Positions 17,908-25,287 of a stretch of DNA of 64,000 nucleotides are shown here, piece by piece. The number at the start of each line of letters is the position of its first letter. Positions within the stretch are counted from its first letter, which is position 1. The stretch lies in NCBI GenBank assembly GCA_039819665.1, contig JBCBRM010000008.1, positions 124,001 to 188,000 of the forward strand, in the 5' to 3' direction. The notes under the pieces are model-generated. The model had not been told where the DNA came from. It searched no databases and saw only the letters and a list, made by a program, of their open reading frames with translations. The DNA is from JAWPMV01 sp039819665. GTDB taxonomy: Bacteria; Bacteroidota; Bacteroidia; J057. Made by a program: the position numbers and the translations under genes.

Positions 17908-18726
17908 ATGTCAAAAATTAGGAAAGTAAGATCTATGGGAAAATTTAGTAAATACCTTAATAGAGCAAACTCCCCTATGCCTGAGGATCATAAAGCACTT
18001 CTACAGAAGGGGGAGGAAATGCAAGCCGCACAAATGTTGGATCGTAGAAAGGTTAATGCTTTATTGGATGAGGGATATCTGGACGGAGAGAACGGATACA
18101 AACGGCAGGAAGATGGAAGTACCTATGTCGCGGTATTAACTCAAATGCCCAAGGTAAGTGTAAATATGATAGACTGGTGGTTTTGGTGGCATGCGGCAGA
18201 AGGAGTTCGGTATCAGATATGGTATCCTGAAATGCATTTTGACATTGATTCAGACTTTGGAGGGTATTATGAAGATGAATCCAAAACATATAGAGAAAGG
18301 CTTCATCTAAGTTCTCATTTAGTTACCGAAGATGTAGGGATAGGTAAAGATAAAATCCTGATTGATTTTATGTCCCCGGCTAATTTTGGTTTTGATGAAA
18401 CAAGGCTGGATCCTAAAATAGAAACCATCATTTGCGCTCGAGTAGGTTCACCAGAAAGAGGAGTTTGGGGAACAGAAATGTGTCACTATGTAAGGGTTAA
18501 AGAAACAGGCGTAGAAATGAGGAGTAGATTCTGGATTGGGCACGAAGTAAAACGCATGGGGGGGATAGCTCAAGGGTTTTTGAATTCTATTTTAAACACT
18601 GGTTTCGTCAAAAGAAAATTACTCCCGAAAGAACTGGGAAGGAGCATGTTTCACCATTGTTCGCAAGAGTACCATAATCTCGCCGATATTTTACCAGAAT
18701 TGTATAGAGAAGAGCATACTTCCTAG
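17908..18726 (+). CDS. DAPG hydrolase (PhlG)-like C-C bond hydrolase
   Basis: About 272 residues from MSKIRKV; the ATG is taken 14 nt past the preceding stop, because the upstream in-frame start would run into that gene. The motif MIDWWFWWHAAEGVRYQIWYPEMH and the C-terminal HHCSQEYHNLADILPELY match the PhlG family, whose zinc is held by two His and two Glu. H95 and the H250/E254 pair (HxxxE) fit three of these. PhlG removes an acetyl group from diacetylphloroglucinol by C-C hydrolysis. Here the substrate is likely another phenolic or ketonic compound. It belongs to the sulfatase operon. Confidence 0.82.
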   Translation: MSKIRKVRSMGKFSKYLNRANSPMPEDHKALLQKGEEMQAAQMLDRRKVNALLDEGYLDGENGYKRQEDGSTYVAVLTQMPKVSVNMIDWWFWWHAAEGVRYQIWYPEMHFDIDSDFGGYYEDESKTYRERLHLSSHLVTEDVGIGKDKILIDFMSPANFGFDETRLDPKIETIICARVGSPERGVWGTEMCHYVRVKETGVEMRSRFWIGHEVKRMGGIAQGFLNSILNTGFVKRKLLPKELGRSMFHHCSQEYHNLADILPELYREEHTS

Positions 18727-18801
18727 AAATTATTCCTCTCTTTATATCTACTTCATAATCATTTTTTCTTTTAGGGTACCTTTAGAATCAACCAATTGAT
18801 T

Positions 18802-19632
18802 ATGAAAAATATTCATGCCTGCCTATTTCTGATGTTTCTGCTGATAGCTTCTTGTAGTCCTAATGCAAGGAGTATCAAAAACAATGTTGTCAATGATCAA
18901 GAGACTGATACGGTTTCTTATTCACTGATTGCGCATAGAGGAGGAATAGTTGAGAAACTCTATGAAGAATATGATCCGGCCTCTTTAGAAGCTGCTATAG
19001 ATAGTGGGTACTGGATGCTAGAAATTGATGTACGGCCAACTGCTGATAAGCAAATAGTTATTCACCATGACGAAAGTTTAAATCGAATATATGGCCTGAT
19101 GAAAATGGTCTCTGATATGAGTCTGGCAGAATTGAAGCAGTTGAAATCCAAAAAGTCGGGCTTCACCCCTATGACATTCGAAGAGGTAACAAAAATGTGT
19201 TCGGGGAAAGTACACTTTATGATGGATGTAAAGCCTCGCCATCCTGAAGAATGGTTTATTGAAGAATTGAAGAGGGTCCTGGAGAAATATGGGATGTTGG
19301 AGAATGCGTGGTTTATTAGAAATGACCTCAAACAGCATTTCACGAAAGGAAGATATGGGTTTAGGATGCGGGAATTAGATGAGATGAAGGAGAGAATGAA
19401 GAATGGGGAAGATATAGCCAAAAGCTATTACTTATTTGATCACGGGAATCGAATAAATTCTGAGACGACCCGCTGGTGCCAAAGGAATAATATTCAGGTT
19501 TGTGCATCCGTAAACTTTGGCCACTATAAATTGGAACCTCATTTTGAAGGAGCGAAAAGAGATATTGAATACCTGAAAAAAGCAGGTGTAAGCATTTTCC
19601 AGATTGATTCGCCCTATGACGAATTCTTTTAA
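18802..19632 (+). CDS. GDPD-family phosphodiesterase lipoprotein
   Basis: Glycerophosphodiester phosphodiesterase-like TIM barrel with a lipoprotein signal (lipobox LIASC, C18). The ATG is preferred over a TTG two codons earlier. Catalytic features include IAHRGG, LEIDVRPTADKQIVIHHDESLNR and the metal ligand region HFMMDVKPR. The typical GDPD form is HRG...E.D...HD, so the site looks complete. It likely acts in the periplasm on glycerophosphodiesters or related phospholipid products. It follows the PhlG-like gene by 75 bp, so it may share its transcript or have its own promoter. Confidence 0.87.
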   Translation: MKNIHACLFLMFLLIASCSPNARSIKNNVVNDQETDTVSYSLIAHRGGIVEKLYEEYDPASLEAAIDSGYWMLEIDVRPTADKQIVIHHDESLNRIYGLMKMVSDMSLAELKQLKSKKSGFTPMTFEEVTKMCSGKVHFMMDVKPRHPEEWFIEELKRVLEKYGMLENAWFIRNDLKQHFTKGRYGFRMRELDEMKERMKNGEDIAKSYYLFDHGNRINSETTRWCQRNNIQVCASVNFGHYKLEPHFEGAKRDIEYLKKAGVSIFQIDSPYDEFF

Positions 19633-19651
19633 GTTGGAGTTTTCAACAAGC

Positions 19652-20446
19652 CTAAGTTGCCTGCAAACGAGTCATCATTTTAAACAAAAGCCTCGGAACA
19701 AAGCGACGGGCATAGACAGCCATTTTTTCCTTGCCTTGGGCAATTAATAATTCAGGCGTTTCATTCTTGATCCCTTTGATAATCCTTCTTACACATTCTT
19801 CTACGGGAATCCCGTTAGCAATCAAAGGATCCGTAACATTGTGTTTCTTGCCATCCCCTTCCAGGGCATTAACGGAGATATTGGTTTGAACTGAGCCTGG
19901 AGTAACTACCATGACTTTTATATTATCCTTATGGACCTCTGCACGTAAAGAATCCATAAAACCAATCAATGCATGCTTCGCGGCACAATAGGCAGATCGC
20001 ATGGGTGTCCCTACTTTCCCTGCCACACTACTGATAGCTATTATAAGACCGCTCTTCCTTTGGGTCATGTGAGGCAAGAGGGATTTCGTCAGGCTAACAA
20101 TGGAGAAGTAATCCAATTCCATAATCCTTCTGTCCACATCGATCAGGGTATCTTTGACCAAGGATCGTTGAGAGACGCCGGCATTATTCACCAAAACATC
20201 TATCGCCCCCATTTTTGAAACTAGCTCTTCCACACTCGCGGGAATTTTATCTGCTTCCAATAAATCCATGGGAAATACCAAATGTCCTTCTCCGTCAAGG
20301 CTATCTTTGACCGCATTTAATTTCTCTATATTTCTGGCAGTCAGAACAATCTTTGCTCCTGCATTCGCCAATTGTATCGCCAGTTCTTTTCCTATGCCTT
20401 CAGATGCTCCGGTGATCCAGACGGTTTTATTTTTAAAGTCTTTCAT
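19652..20446 (-). CDS. Short-chain dehydrogenase/reductase (SDR)
   Basis: A 264-residue classical SDR. NAD(P)-binding TGASEGIG at 12-19, NNAG at 87-90, a catalytic Ser in AISSVAG (~139), Y153 and K157 in SAYCAAKHA. Arg at position 38 (LTARN) favours NADP. The C-terminal region (FVPRLLFKMM) is hydrophobic, as in SDRs near membranes. It is the last gene of a three-gene operon with two tautomerase-like proteins, facing a divergent TetR. Substrate unknown, probably a ketone or alcohol made available by the tautomerase. Confidence 0.92.
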   Translation of the reverse strand: MKDFKNKTVWITGASEGIGKELAIQLANAGAKIVLTARNIEKLNAVKDSLDGEGHLVFPMDLLEADKIPASVEELVSKMGAIDVLVNNAGVSQRSLVKDTLIDVDRRIMELDYFSIVSLTKSLLPHMTQRKSGLIIAISSVAGKVGTPMRSAYCAAKHALIGFMDSLRAEVHKDNIKVMVVTPGSVQTNISVNALEGDGKKHNVTDPLIANGIPVEECVRRIIKGIKNETPELLIAQGKEKMAVYARRFVPRLLFKMMTRLQAT

Positions 20447-20461
20447 TTATGTTCGTAGAAA

Positions 20462-20875
20462 TTAGTTAGTAGCAACTTTCTCCCTCTTTGCCAAAGCTTT
20501 GGTAACCTTTTCCATCCATTCGTCTTCCTCTCCAGGTCCCGGCATTACGTAGCCCCCTTCCATTACCCATTTTGCATCAATTTCCAGCAAATTAATGTAC
20601 ACTTTATCTTCCGCAATCTGAAGAATTTTTGCACACTCAGTAGTCAGGGTTTCACGAAGCTTATTGATCGTATCTTTTGATCTTCCGGCTCTCACATTGG
20701 CGTGGATATAGAGCTGATTTTTCTCCCGAATTGGAATCCCATCTGAAAATAGCACATGCACAAATTGCTCAGGTGCTATCATGATGCTACAATGCACATC
20801 TGTTAACAGGTTTACAAGAGCCATTTTATTGTTCTCTGAGATTTTTTTATGGGAAGTCAGGCTGTATACTGGCAT
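20462..20875 (-). CDS. Tautomerase superfamily protein, cis-CaaD-like
   Basis: A 137-residue protein that begins MPVYSL, so removal of Met would expose the catalytic Pro1. Counting from Pro1, H27 and the Arg pair R61/R64 (VRAGRS) match the His28 and Arg70/Arg73 roles of cis-3-chloroacrylic acid dehalogenase. The EGGYVMPGPGEEDEW segment is the conserved C-terminal part of that family and carries the likely acid residue. Members hydrate or tautomerise unsaturated acids. It lies 15 nt from the SDR gene and 31 nt after a divergent relative, in one operon. Confidence 0.85.
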   Translation of the reverse strand: MPVYSLTSHKKISENNKMALVNLLTDVHCSIMIAPEQFVHVLFSDGIPIREKNQLYIHANVRAGRSKDTINKLRETLTTECAKILQIAEDKVYINLLEIDAKWVMEGGYVMPGPGEEDEWMEKVTKALAKREKVATN

Positions 20876-20906
20876 ATCATATTAAGTTAAAGATTATGAA
20901 GAAATA

Positions 20907-21359
20907 TTAGTAGCGCACCCTCAAACGCATAAACCCATTTGTAAATTTTGAAACAAGTGCCGTACTCATCATTTTAAACGTGATCCAGGGTCGATAAAAG
21001 CGGTGAATCCTCTTTCTTTGCGCACTAAAAAAGCTGTCAACCCAGGAAGAATTGGCTACTGTAATCACTGAGTCTAAAGGAGAAATTTTGAAGTTACTTA
21101 GAAGATACTGAGAGAAGAGACTCATCAATTCTTCCCGTTTGGTTTGGGGGATATTTTCATTAACCTCTACTACAATGACTGCAGCTTCTGAAGCTTTTCT
21201 TTCGGAATAGGCATATCCATCTGGTAAAATCATCCAAAGCATATTCAGCTTTTCATCGCTGTAGTTCTCTTTGTAGATTTTTCGAAAGCCCTCTTCCATT
21301 GTTTTTATCTCCTCTTTTGAGAACATATGTTTCTGGACGAGGCAGAGTACTTTTTTCAT
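20907..21359 (-). CDS. Tautomerase-like protein lacking N-terminal proline
   Basis: A 150-residue protein with no clear family match. The stretch AAVIVVEVNENIPQTKREELMSLFSQYLLSNFKIS reads like the strand-helix of a 4-oxalocrotonate tautomerase unit, and DSVITVANSSWVDSFFSAQRKRI follows as another strand and helix. The protein starts MKKVL, not MP, so the catalytic Pro1 is absent. It may be a non-catalytic partner of the tautomerase encoded next to it. First gene of the operon, divergent from TetR. The similarity was judged by eye, so the family is uncertain. Confidence 0.65.
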   Translation of the reverse strand: MKKVLCLVQKHMFSKEEIKTMEEGFRKIYKENYSDEKLNMLWMILPDGYAYSERKASEAAVIVVEVNENIPQTKREELMSLFSQYLLSNFKISPLDSVITVANSSWVDSFFSAQRKRIHRFYRPWITFKMMSTALVSKFTNGFMRLRVRY

Positions 21360-21450
21360 CGGAGTAGTATAGTAGTTAATTGATTTTCAGCTTAATCCTT
21401 TTATTGGTTTAGTTTGGAAAATTTGGCGGAGAATTAATTGGAATTTCTTT

Positions 21451-21532
21451 GCCACTTTTTAGAAAAGTGGCGCAAAATCGAAACGAACAAACCAAGGCCT
21501 ACCCACATTTCCATCCCCGTCATGTTCGTTTC
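21451..21532. repeat. Palindromic element in divergent promoter region
   Basis: Two inverted repeats in tandem: GCCACTTTT/AAAAGTGGC (9-bp stem, 3-nt loop, 21451-21471) and GAAACGAACA/TGTTCGTTTC (10-bp arms, 21480-21489 and 21523-21532). Together they look like a REP-type intergenic element. No second copy was seen in this window. Confidence 0.5.
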
Positions 21533-21581
21533 ATCCCCAACCCTCCTTTTTCAAACGCTATCAAATCAGGACTAATTTTCA

Positions 21582-21595
21582 ATCTAAATATAGAT
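21582..21595. promoter_or_regulatory. Candidate operator of the third TetR
   Basis: ATCTAAATATAGAT has perfect 5-bp arms around four central bases. It lies 56 bp before the TetR start and between the two divergent genes. AT-rich context makes this weaker than the other two operators. Confidence 0.35.
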
Positions 21596-21651
21596 AAATA
21601 TTGATTAAGAGAGTAAATACTTTCTTATTTTGAGGTTATAAATTGAAAGAG

Positions 21652-22263
21652 ATGAAAAGATCAAGCCGAAATGCTGCCCGGACGAAACAGGAAATTATAG
21701 CAAAATCTGCTCCTGTATTTAATGTTCATGGGTATGCAGGAACCAAAATGCAAATGTTGGTAGATGCTACGGGTTTTCAGATGGGCGGTATCTATCGGCA
21801 CTTTGAGACTAAGATGGATTTGGCAAAAGCAGTTTTTCAATACACCTATGAACATCAGGTCATGCCTAATCTGCAAGTAGAGGAGACGCTCAATCCAAAA
21901 GAGAAGATTCTGGCCATCCTGGAGAATTACAAGCAGATGATTATTAAACCGAAGATTGCAGGAGGTTGTCCCTTATTGAATTCCTCAACTGAAGTAGATG
22001 ATACGGATGAAGCGTTCCGACAATTAACCCAGGATTCGGTTGATCAAGTTTTGGGGATTATGGAAGGGATATTGGAGGAAGGAAAAACAAGCGGGCACAT
22101 TCTCCCAGGCATTGATAGTCAAAAAGAGGCAGAATTCATTTTCGCGACGGTTGAGGGGACGATTATGTTGAGGTCGCTGAAGAGGAGTCGGAAGCCGATG
22201 TTTAATATCTTTGATAAGATTGAGGAGTATTTTAAGGAGAAGGTGTTTGTAGGGGAAAAATAA
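21652..22263 (+). CDS. TetR/AcrR family regulator of the SDR-tautomerase operon
   Basis: A 203-residue regulator starting at the ATG of MKRSSRN; a TTG three codons earlier is less likely. The HTH is GYAGTKMQMLVDATGFQMGGIYRHFETKMDLAKAVF, and the C-terminal part (GGCPLLNSSTEVDDTDEAFR) matches the YxaF/TetR_C_11-type ligand domain that often senses small electrophiles or aromatics. It diverges from the tautomerase/SDR genes and most likely controls them. A strong terminator follows. Confidence 0.9.
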   Translation: MKRSSRNAARTKQEIIAKSAPVFNVHGYAGTKMQMLVDATGFQMGGIYRHFETKMDLAKAVFQYTYEHQVMPNLQVEETLNPKEKILAILENYKQMIIKPKIAGGCPLLNSSTEVDDTDEAFRQLTQDSVDQVLGIMEGILEEGKTSGHILPGIDSQKEAEFIFATVEGTIMLRSLKRSRKPMFNIFDKIEEYFKEKVFVGEK

Positions 22264-22293
22264 ATTAAGAACCCCTTTAAATCAGAAATAGCA

Positions 22294-22321
22294 AAAGCCA
22301 CTCAAGTAATTGAGTGGCTTT
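22294..22321 (+). terminator. Intrinsic terminator after TetR
   Basis: AAAGCCACTCAA and TTGAGTGGCTTT form a perfect 12-bp stem with a 4-nt loop, followed by ATTTT. Strong Rho-independent terminator for the TetR transcript. Confidence 0.85.
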
Positions 22322-22326
22322 ATTTT

Positions 22327-22342
22327 GTGGAGACGGAGGGAG
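22327..22342 (-). repeat. Copy of the tmRNA 3' end (putative att site, distal)
   Basis: GTGGAGACGGAGGGAG is identical to the 3' end of ssrA 1 kb away, in the same orientation. It encloses, with the tmRNA copy, the toxin-antitoxin pair. A 16-base match is far beyond chance in 1 kb and matches the direct repeats left by integration at tmRNA genes. Confidence 0.8.
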
Positions 22343-22429
22343 GAGAGGATTTTTGCATAAGTGGTTGATTATCAGATATAAATTATCTACGCACTTGTCT
22401 ATTGTCTATCGGTGTAGACAAAAAACACT

Positions 22430-22885
22430 TTATTCTCCAGCTAATCTTATTGCTTCAGCTATTAACTGATTAGAAAGCCTAAAATTAGTCTTCTGAAGTT
22501 TTTCAAGAATAGGTTTAATAGAATCTATGATTCCCTGATTCTTAGACTTTATTATTATACCCAAAGTACCGGTTACTTCAAGGCCTAATTTTTCAGCAGC
22601 AATTCTCGCTTTATAATCATCCAGTATAATTGCATCTGCAGATATCTCAAGAGCAAGGGCAATAGCACTTGCCTCTCCCCTGTCAATTTGAAATTCCAGG
22701 AGTTGTTGTTTCTGTTTATCAGTAGGTGATAATACTTCTACCCAATCTGGAAGGCTTTCTCCAAATTCGTCAGCTACATCCTCGGTAGTAAATAAATGGG
22801 TATATAACTTTTGGAGGAGAGAAAGTTCTCCAATATTTGTGAGGGCGATAAAACAGCTTGTATCAGAGACTACGATCTTAGGCAT
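22430..22885 (-). CDS. PIN-domain toxin, DUF3368 family
   Basis: A 151-residue PIN-like protein of the DUF3368 type. Acidic residues of the PIN active site can be followed as D8 (VVSDTSC), E71 (DRGEASAIALAL) and D89/D90 (IILDDYKAR). VapC-type PIN toxins are Mg-dependent RNases. It overlaps the upstream UPF0175 antitoxin gene by 8 bp, as is normal for type II pairs. It lies inside the segment bounded by two copies of the tmRNA 3' end, so it probably arrived by integration. Confidence 0.9.
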   Translation of the reverse strand: MPKIVVSDTSCFIALTNIGELSLLQKLYTHLFTTEDVADEFGESLPDWVEVLSPTDKQKQQLLEFQIDRGEASAIALALEISADAIILDDYKARIAAEKLGLEVTGTLGIIIKSKNQGIIDSIKPILEKLQKTNFRLSNQLIAEAIRLAGE

Positions 22886-23108
22886 TATTCACATCTCTAC
22901 TTAAATCAGATGCAGGATAGTTGAATAGTGATACTCCGTACTTGCCTAGCAATTCTGCAAATGATCTTTTAGATATTCCTACTAACTCTGCTGCCTGGCC
23001 TAAAGAAAGTTTTCCACCTTCATAAAGCTTAGAAGCTAGGATCATGGTTATGTCCTTATCATCCAGGTTTACAAAGTCAGGGATATTTAAAGTTATTTGT
23101 CTCATCAT
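22878..23108 (-). CDS. UPF0175 family antitoxin
   Basis: A 76-residue protein. The pattern KLYEGGKLSLGQAAELVGISKRSFAELLGKYGVSLFNYP is the UPF0175 signature: a helix-turn-helix with a C-terminal tail that blocks the toxin. Two Met codons open the frame and either could be used. The gene comes first in the pair and overlaps the toxin by 8 bp. It likely binds its own promoter in the complex with the toxin. Confidence 0.9.
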   Translation of the reverse strand: MMRQITLNIPDFVNLDDKDITMILASKLYEGGKLSLGQAAELVGISKRSFAELLGKYGVSLFNYPASDLSRDVNNA

Positions 23109-23227
23109 TTGAAGTTACAGCATAACGAATCATTTTCCAAAGAGGTAAATATTCGAATTGTTTATTACTCTTTAATACGTACAAAATTAAATCTTGGATT
23201 AGGAATGTGTAATCTATTAATAGAAAT

Positions 23228-23255
23228 AGCCCATTTGAATTACATCAAATGGGCT
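23228..23255. terminator. Hairpin downstream of ssrA
   Basis: AGCCCATTTGA pairs perfectly with TCAAATGGGCT (11 bp, 6-nt loop). On the plus strand GAATTTTT follows. On the minus strand it lies ~85 nt past the tmRNA 3' end and could stop the ssrA transcript, though the tract there is only U-rich. Confidence 0.55.
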
Positions 23256-23337
23256 GAATTTTTAGTATTACCTGACTATTGACGTCTGATATCTCGTTAA
23301 AGAAAACATCATAACCAATTGATTGTCAAGTATTTAC

Positions 23338-23353
23338 GTGGAGACGGAGGGAG
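23338..23353 (-). repeat. tmRNA 3' end copy (putative att site, proximal)
   Basis: GTGGAGACGGAGGGAG here forms the end of the T-stem and the acceptor stem of ssrA. It is repeated exactly at 22327-22342. Integrases of many islands recombine at just this part of tmRNA genes and restore the gene's 3' end. Confidence 0.8.
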
Positions 23354-23356
23354 TCG

Positions 23357-23600
23357 CATATTTTCTCCGACGGTTTCCCGCGGTATGGACTATATCTTTA
23401 TCCAATCAGATTGGATATCGGACGCTCAAGCTGGTAATTAAGAACACTTGTTAAAAACAGTTCTCCAGTAGTCTCTGCACGTTTCCCGGGTGTACCCGGG
23501 ACTTCGCTCAGGATTGCCTTATTTGCTTTCGCAAACGTAGGTTTCCCTGAATTCATCCGATTTATTACCCTGAAGTTACCTTCAGGGAGGTCCTGAACTG
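23357..23600 (-). ncRNA. Group I self-splicing intron in the tmRNA T-loop
   Basis: All core elements are visible. P1 pairs exon GGGUU with GACCU and places a U-G wobble at the 5' splice site. P2 is CCCTGAAG-GTAA-CTTCAGGG (23568-23587). P3 uses ATCGGA/TCCGAT. P and Q (AATTCAGGGAAACC, AATCCTGAGC) form P4. P5 ends in a TTTGC-GAAA-GCAAA hairpin. P6 is TCCCGGG-TACA-CCCGGGA. R (GTGCAGAGACTA, 23469-23480) and S (AAGATATAGTCC, 23387-23398) form P7. P8 is ATCCAAT-CTG-ATTGGAT. An extra pairing between R and P3' (AGAAC/GTTCT) suggests subgroup IA. The intron ends in G. There is no homing endonuclease gene. Confidence 0.93.
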
Positions 23601-23823
23601 AACCCTCGTCCGGAGAAAGCACGAATAAGACCTTCTACATGCTTAGTTGCTCTATTATTTTCCGACCAGTACCCGAACAACAGGGCGCTCTAATCGGAGG
23701 GTGCCACCTTTATCTTTTGCGGGCATCATGGCAAGTGCCTGCAGCAAACTGTAAGGATGATGTGTCCTTTACAAAACATGTACAGCTAACATATTATGCA
23801 GAACATCTAGTTGTATAGTCTAA

Positions 23824-23853
23824 CTATGCAGCTAGCGCAAAATTTCTTTCGCC
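23824..23853 (-). other. tmRNA proteolysis tag reading frame (GERNFALAA)
   Basis: Nine codons from GGC to GCA followed by TAG. The ALAA end is the usual degradation signal read by ClpXP-type proteases, and the NF-ALAA form fits Bacteroidota tags. The frame lies in the first exon, well away from the intron. Confidence 0.85.
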
Positions 23854-24033
23854 AATTAAAAAAGTTGTAGACGTGGATTTAAGTGGTACCTCTACGAACC
23901 ACCACATGCTTACATCTTAACGAGTCGATCCCGTCGATGCCGTGTCGTCCCCATTTCAAAAAACTATGCTTGTTATAGCAAGCTCCTTATTTACGTCCAA
24001 GCTACACAAAGGTTATGGACGAATTCTTAATTT

Positions 24034-25137
24034 CTAGTTGTTTCCGTTCGCAGGTCCTACTTCCTCTATGTGAAAAGGATTTTGCTCAACTTCTACCTTC
24101 AAGCGTAGAACCAACGTAGGCTGATCCGGATCATTGGTTTTTACCGTGATGGTTTTACTCTGAGGACCTTTACGACCTTTAGAGTTAAAGCTGGCTATAA
24201 TCTCAGAACTCATACCAGCCTTGATCACATCATCTTTAGGAGCAGAAGCTGTACATCCGCAAGAAGCTTTTACGGAAAGTATCTTGAGATCGCTTTTACC
24301 AGTATTGGTGAACTTGTAAGCAACATCTACTTTTTCTCCTTCAATTACTACTCCCCCATCATACGCTACACGATCAAATTCGATATTGGGCATAGCTGCC
24401 AATTCTTCTGCTGAGAATACTTTATTTACTACACCGTTTATTGTCAATTTTTTCTCTCCTTGATCCTCATCTGTATAGAGATAAATATTTTTGGTAAATG
24501 ATCCGTAGGTGATAAACTTTCCTCCATCAATGACTACAGAAATCGGCGTACTTTCGCCAGGATTTAAAGTAGTTTTGGCAATATTGGTGTTGATCATCAT
24601 TTCCTGATCAACCTTTTCTTTAAAAGTGATCGGCTGAGGACCAATATTTTTAGCTTCAAAAACCAATGATTGCTTTTTATCGGAATCTAGTGTACCAATA
24701 TTATCTACCAATTTGGTAAACCCTAATGATCCCTGCTTATAAGGAAATCGATCTGGAACTGTTTCCGTATTTTCTACTTCTCCTTTGATATACAAAATAA
24801 TGGGTCTGGCCCCATCTCCATATCTCACTGTCACCGTTTTGGTAAAAGGTCCCACCCTGGCCGTATTGTATTTTACTGCGATCTCCCCGGTTTCTCCAGG
24901 TGCAACCGCCTCTTTCGTCCATGCAGGAGTCGTACACCCACAAGAAGCTTTAACTTGAGTAAGCTTAATAGGTTCTTCCGTTACATTTGTGAAAACAAAA
25001 GTATGCTCGGCAGGACCATTTTTCTTGATCTTCCCAAACTGATGCGTTGTTTCTTCAAATTTGATACTTGTTCCTTCTTGCGCTTGTAAAGCGAAAACAG
25101 ATAAAAGCAGTATGCTTGCCAGAATTATTTTTTTCAT
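24034..25137 (-). CDS. Exported DUF1573 repeat protein
   Basis: A 367-residue protein from the chosen MKK start (a Met two codons earlier is also possible). The signal peptide ends near ALQAQ. Two clear DUF1573 units have the KASCGCT motif (VKASCGCTTPAWTKEAVAPGETG and VKASCGCTASAPKDDVIKAGMSS), with a degenerate, Cys-free unit between them. DUF1573 folds as an Ig-like (ASPM/MSP-type) domain and is common in Bacteroidota exported proteins of unknown role. The CGC pair may hold metal or form a disulfide. A consensus promoter lies just upstream. Single gene, downstream of the amidase on the opposite side of an 150-bp gap. Confidence 0.9.
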   Translation of the reverse strand: MKKIILASILLLSVFALQAQEGTSIKFEETTHQFGKIKKNGPAEHTFVFTNVTEEPIKLTQVKASCGCTTPAWTKEAVAPGETGEIAVKYNTARVGPFTKTVTVRYGDGARPIILYIKGEVENTETVPDRFPYKQGSLGFTKLVDNIGTLDSDKKQSLVFEAKNIGPQPITFKEKVDQEMMINTNIAKTTLNPGESTPISVVIDGGKFITYGSFTKNIYLYTDEDQGEKKLTINGVVNKVFSAEELAAMPNIEFDRVAYDGGVVIEGEKVDVAYKFTNTGKSDLKILSVKASCGCTASAPKDDVIKAGMSSEIIASFNSKGRKGPQSKTITVKTNDPDQPTLVLRLKVEVEQNPFHIEEVGPANGNN

Positions 25138-25167
25138 ATCCATGTTGAGCTTGAATATTGTAGAAGA

Positions 25168-25175
25168 CAAATATA
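25168..25175 (-). promoter_or_regulatory. -7 promoter element (TATATTTG) for the DUF1573 gene
   Basis: Exact TAnnTTTG match on the minus strand, about 30 bp before the start codon, giving a short 5' leader. Confidence 0.6.
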
Positions 25176-25287
25176 GGGAATAAGAAGGGAATTTCGACGT
25201 ATTTGGGTATTAGTGTGTTAAAGTATTAGGGTATTTTTTAAGATTCACTAACACACATATACTCAAACACCCTAAGACCTAATTCCC

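Larger units (their letters stand above)
23339..23952 (-). ncRNA. ssrA: tmRNA (transfer-messenger RNA), interrupted by an intron
   Basis: The 5' end GGGGACGACACGGCATCGACGGGAT is split here as GGGGACGACACG then GCATCGACGGGAT, the standard tmRNA start. Its first seven bases pair with CGTCTCC before the discriminator A. The tag frame encodes GERNFALAA and ends in TAG. The T-arm is broken: GAGGGTT is separated from CGACTCCCTC by 244 nt of group I intron. Removing it restores the 7-nt loop TTCGACT and gives a 370-nt RNA, the usual size. The 3' CCA is not encoded (ACG follows). It rescues stalled ribosomes with SmpB. Confidence 0.95.

Noticed and set aside
19062..19421. Long minus-strand open frames opposite the GDPD gene
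   Set aside because: Shadow frames: the plus strand has a complete lipoprotein signal and GDPD catalytic motifs, and the minus frames have no recognisable features.
23398..23622. Open frame of 74 codons on the minus strand across the tmRNA intron
   Set aside because: It spans the group I intron core and the exon junction; the sequence is explained by RNA structure, not by a protein or homing endonuclease.
25205..25275. Imperfect repeats of AGTGTGTTA and TAACACAC between the DUF1573 gene and the amidase
   Set aside because: Only an 8-bp match with a long loop and no convincing U-run for the amidase transcript; too weak to call a terminator or repeat.
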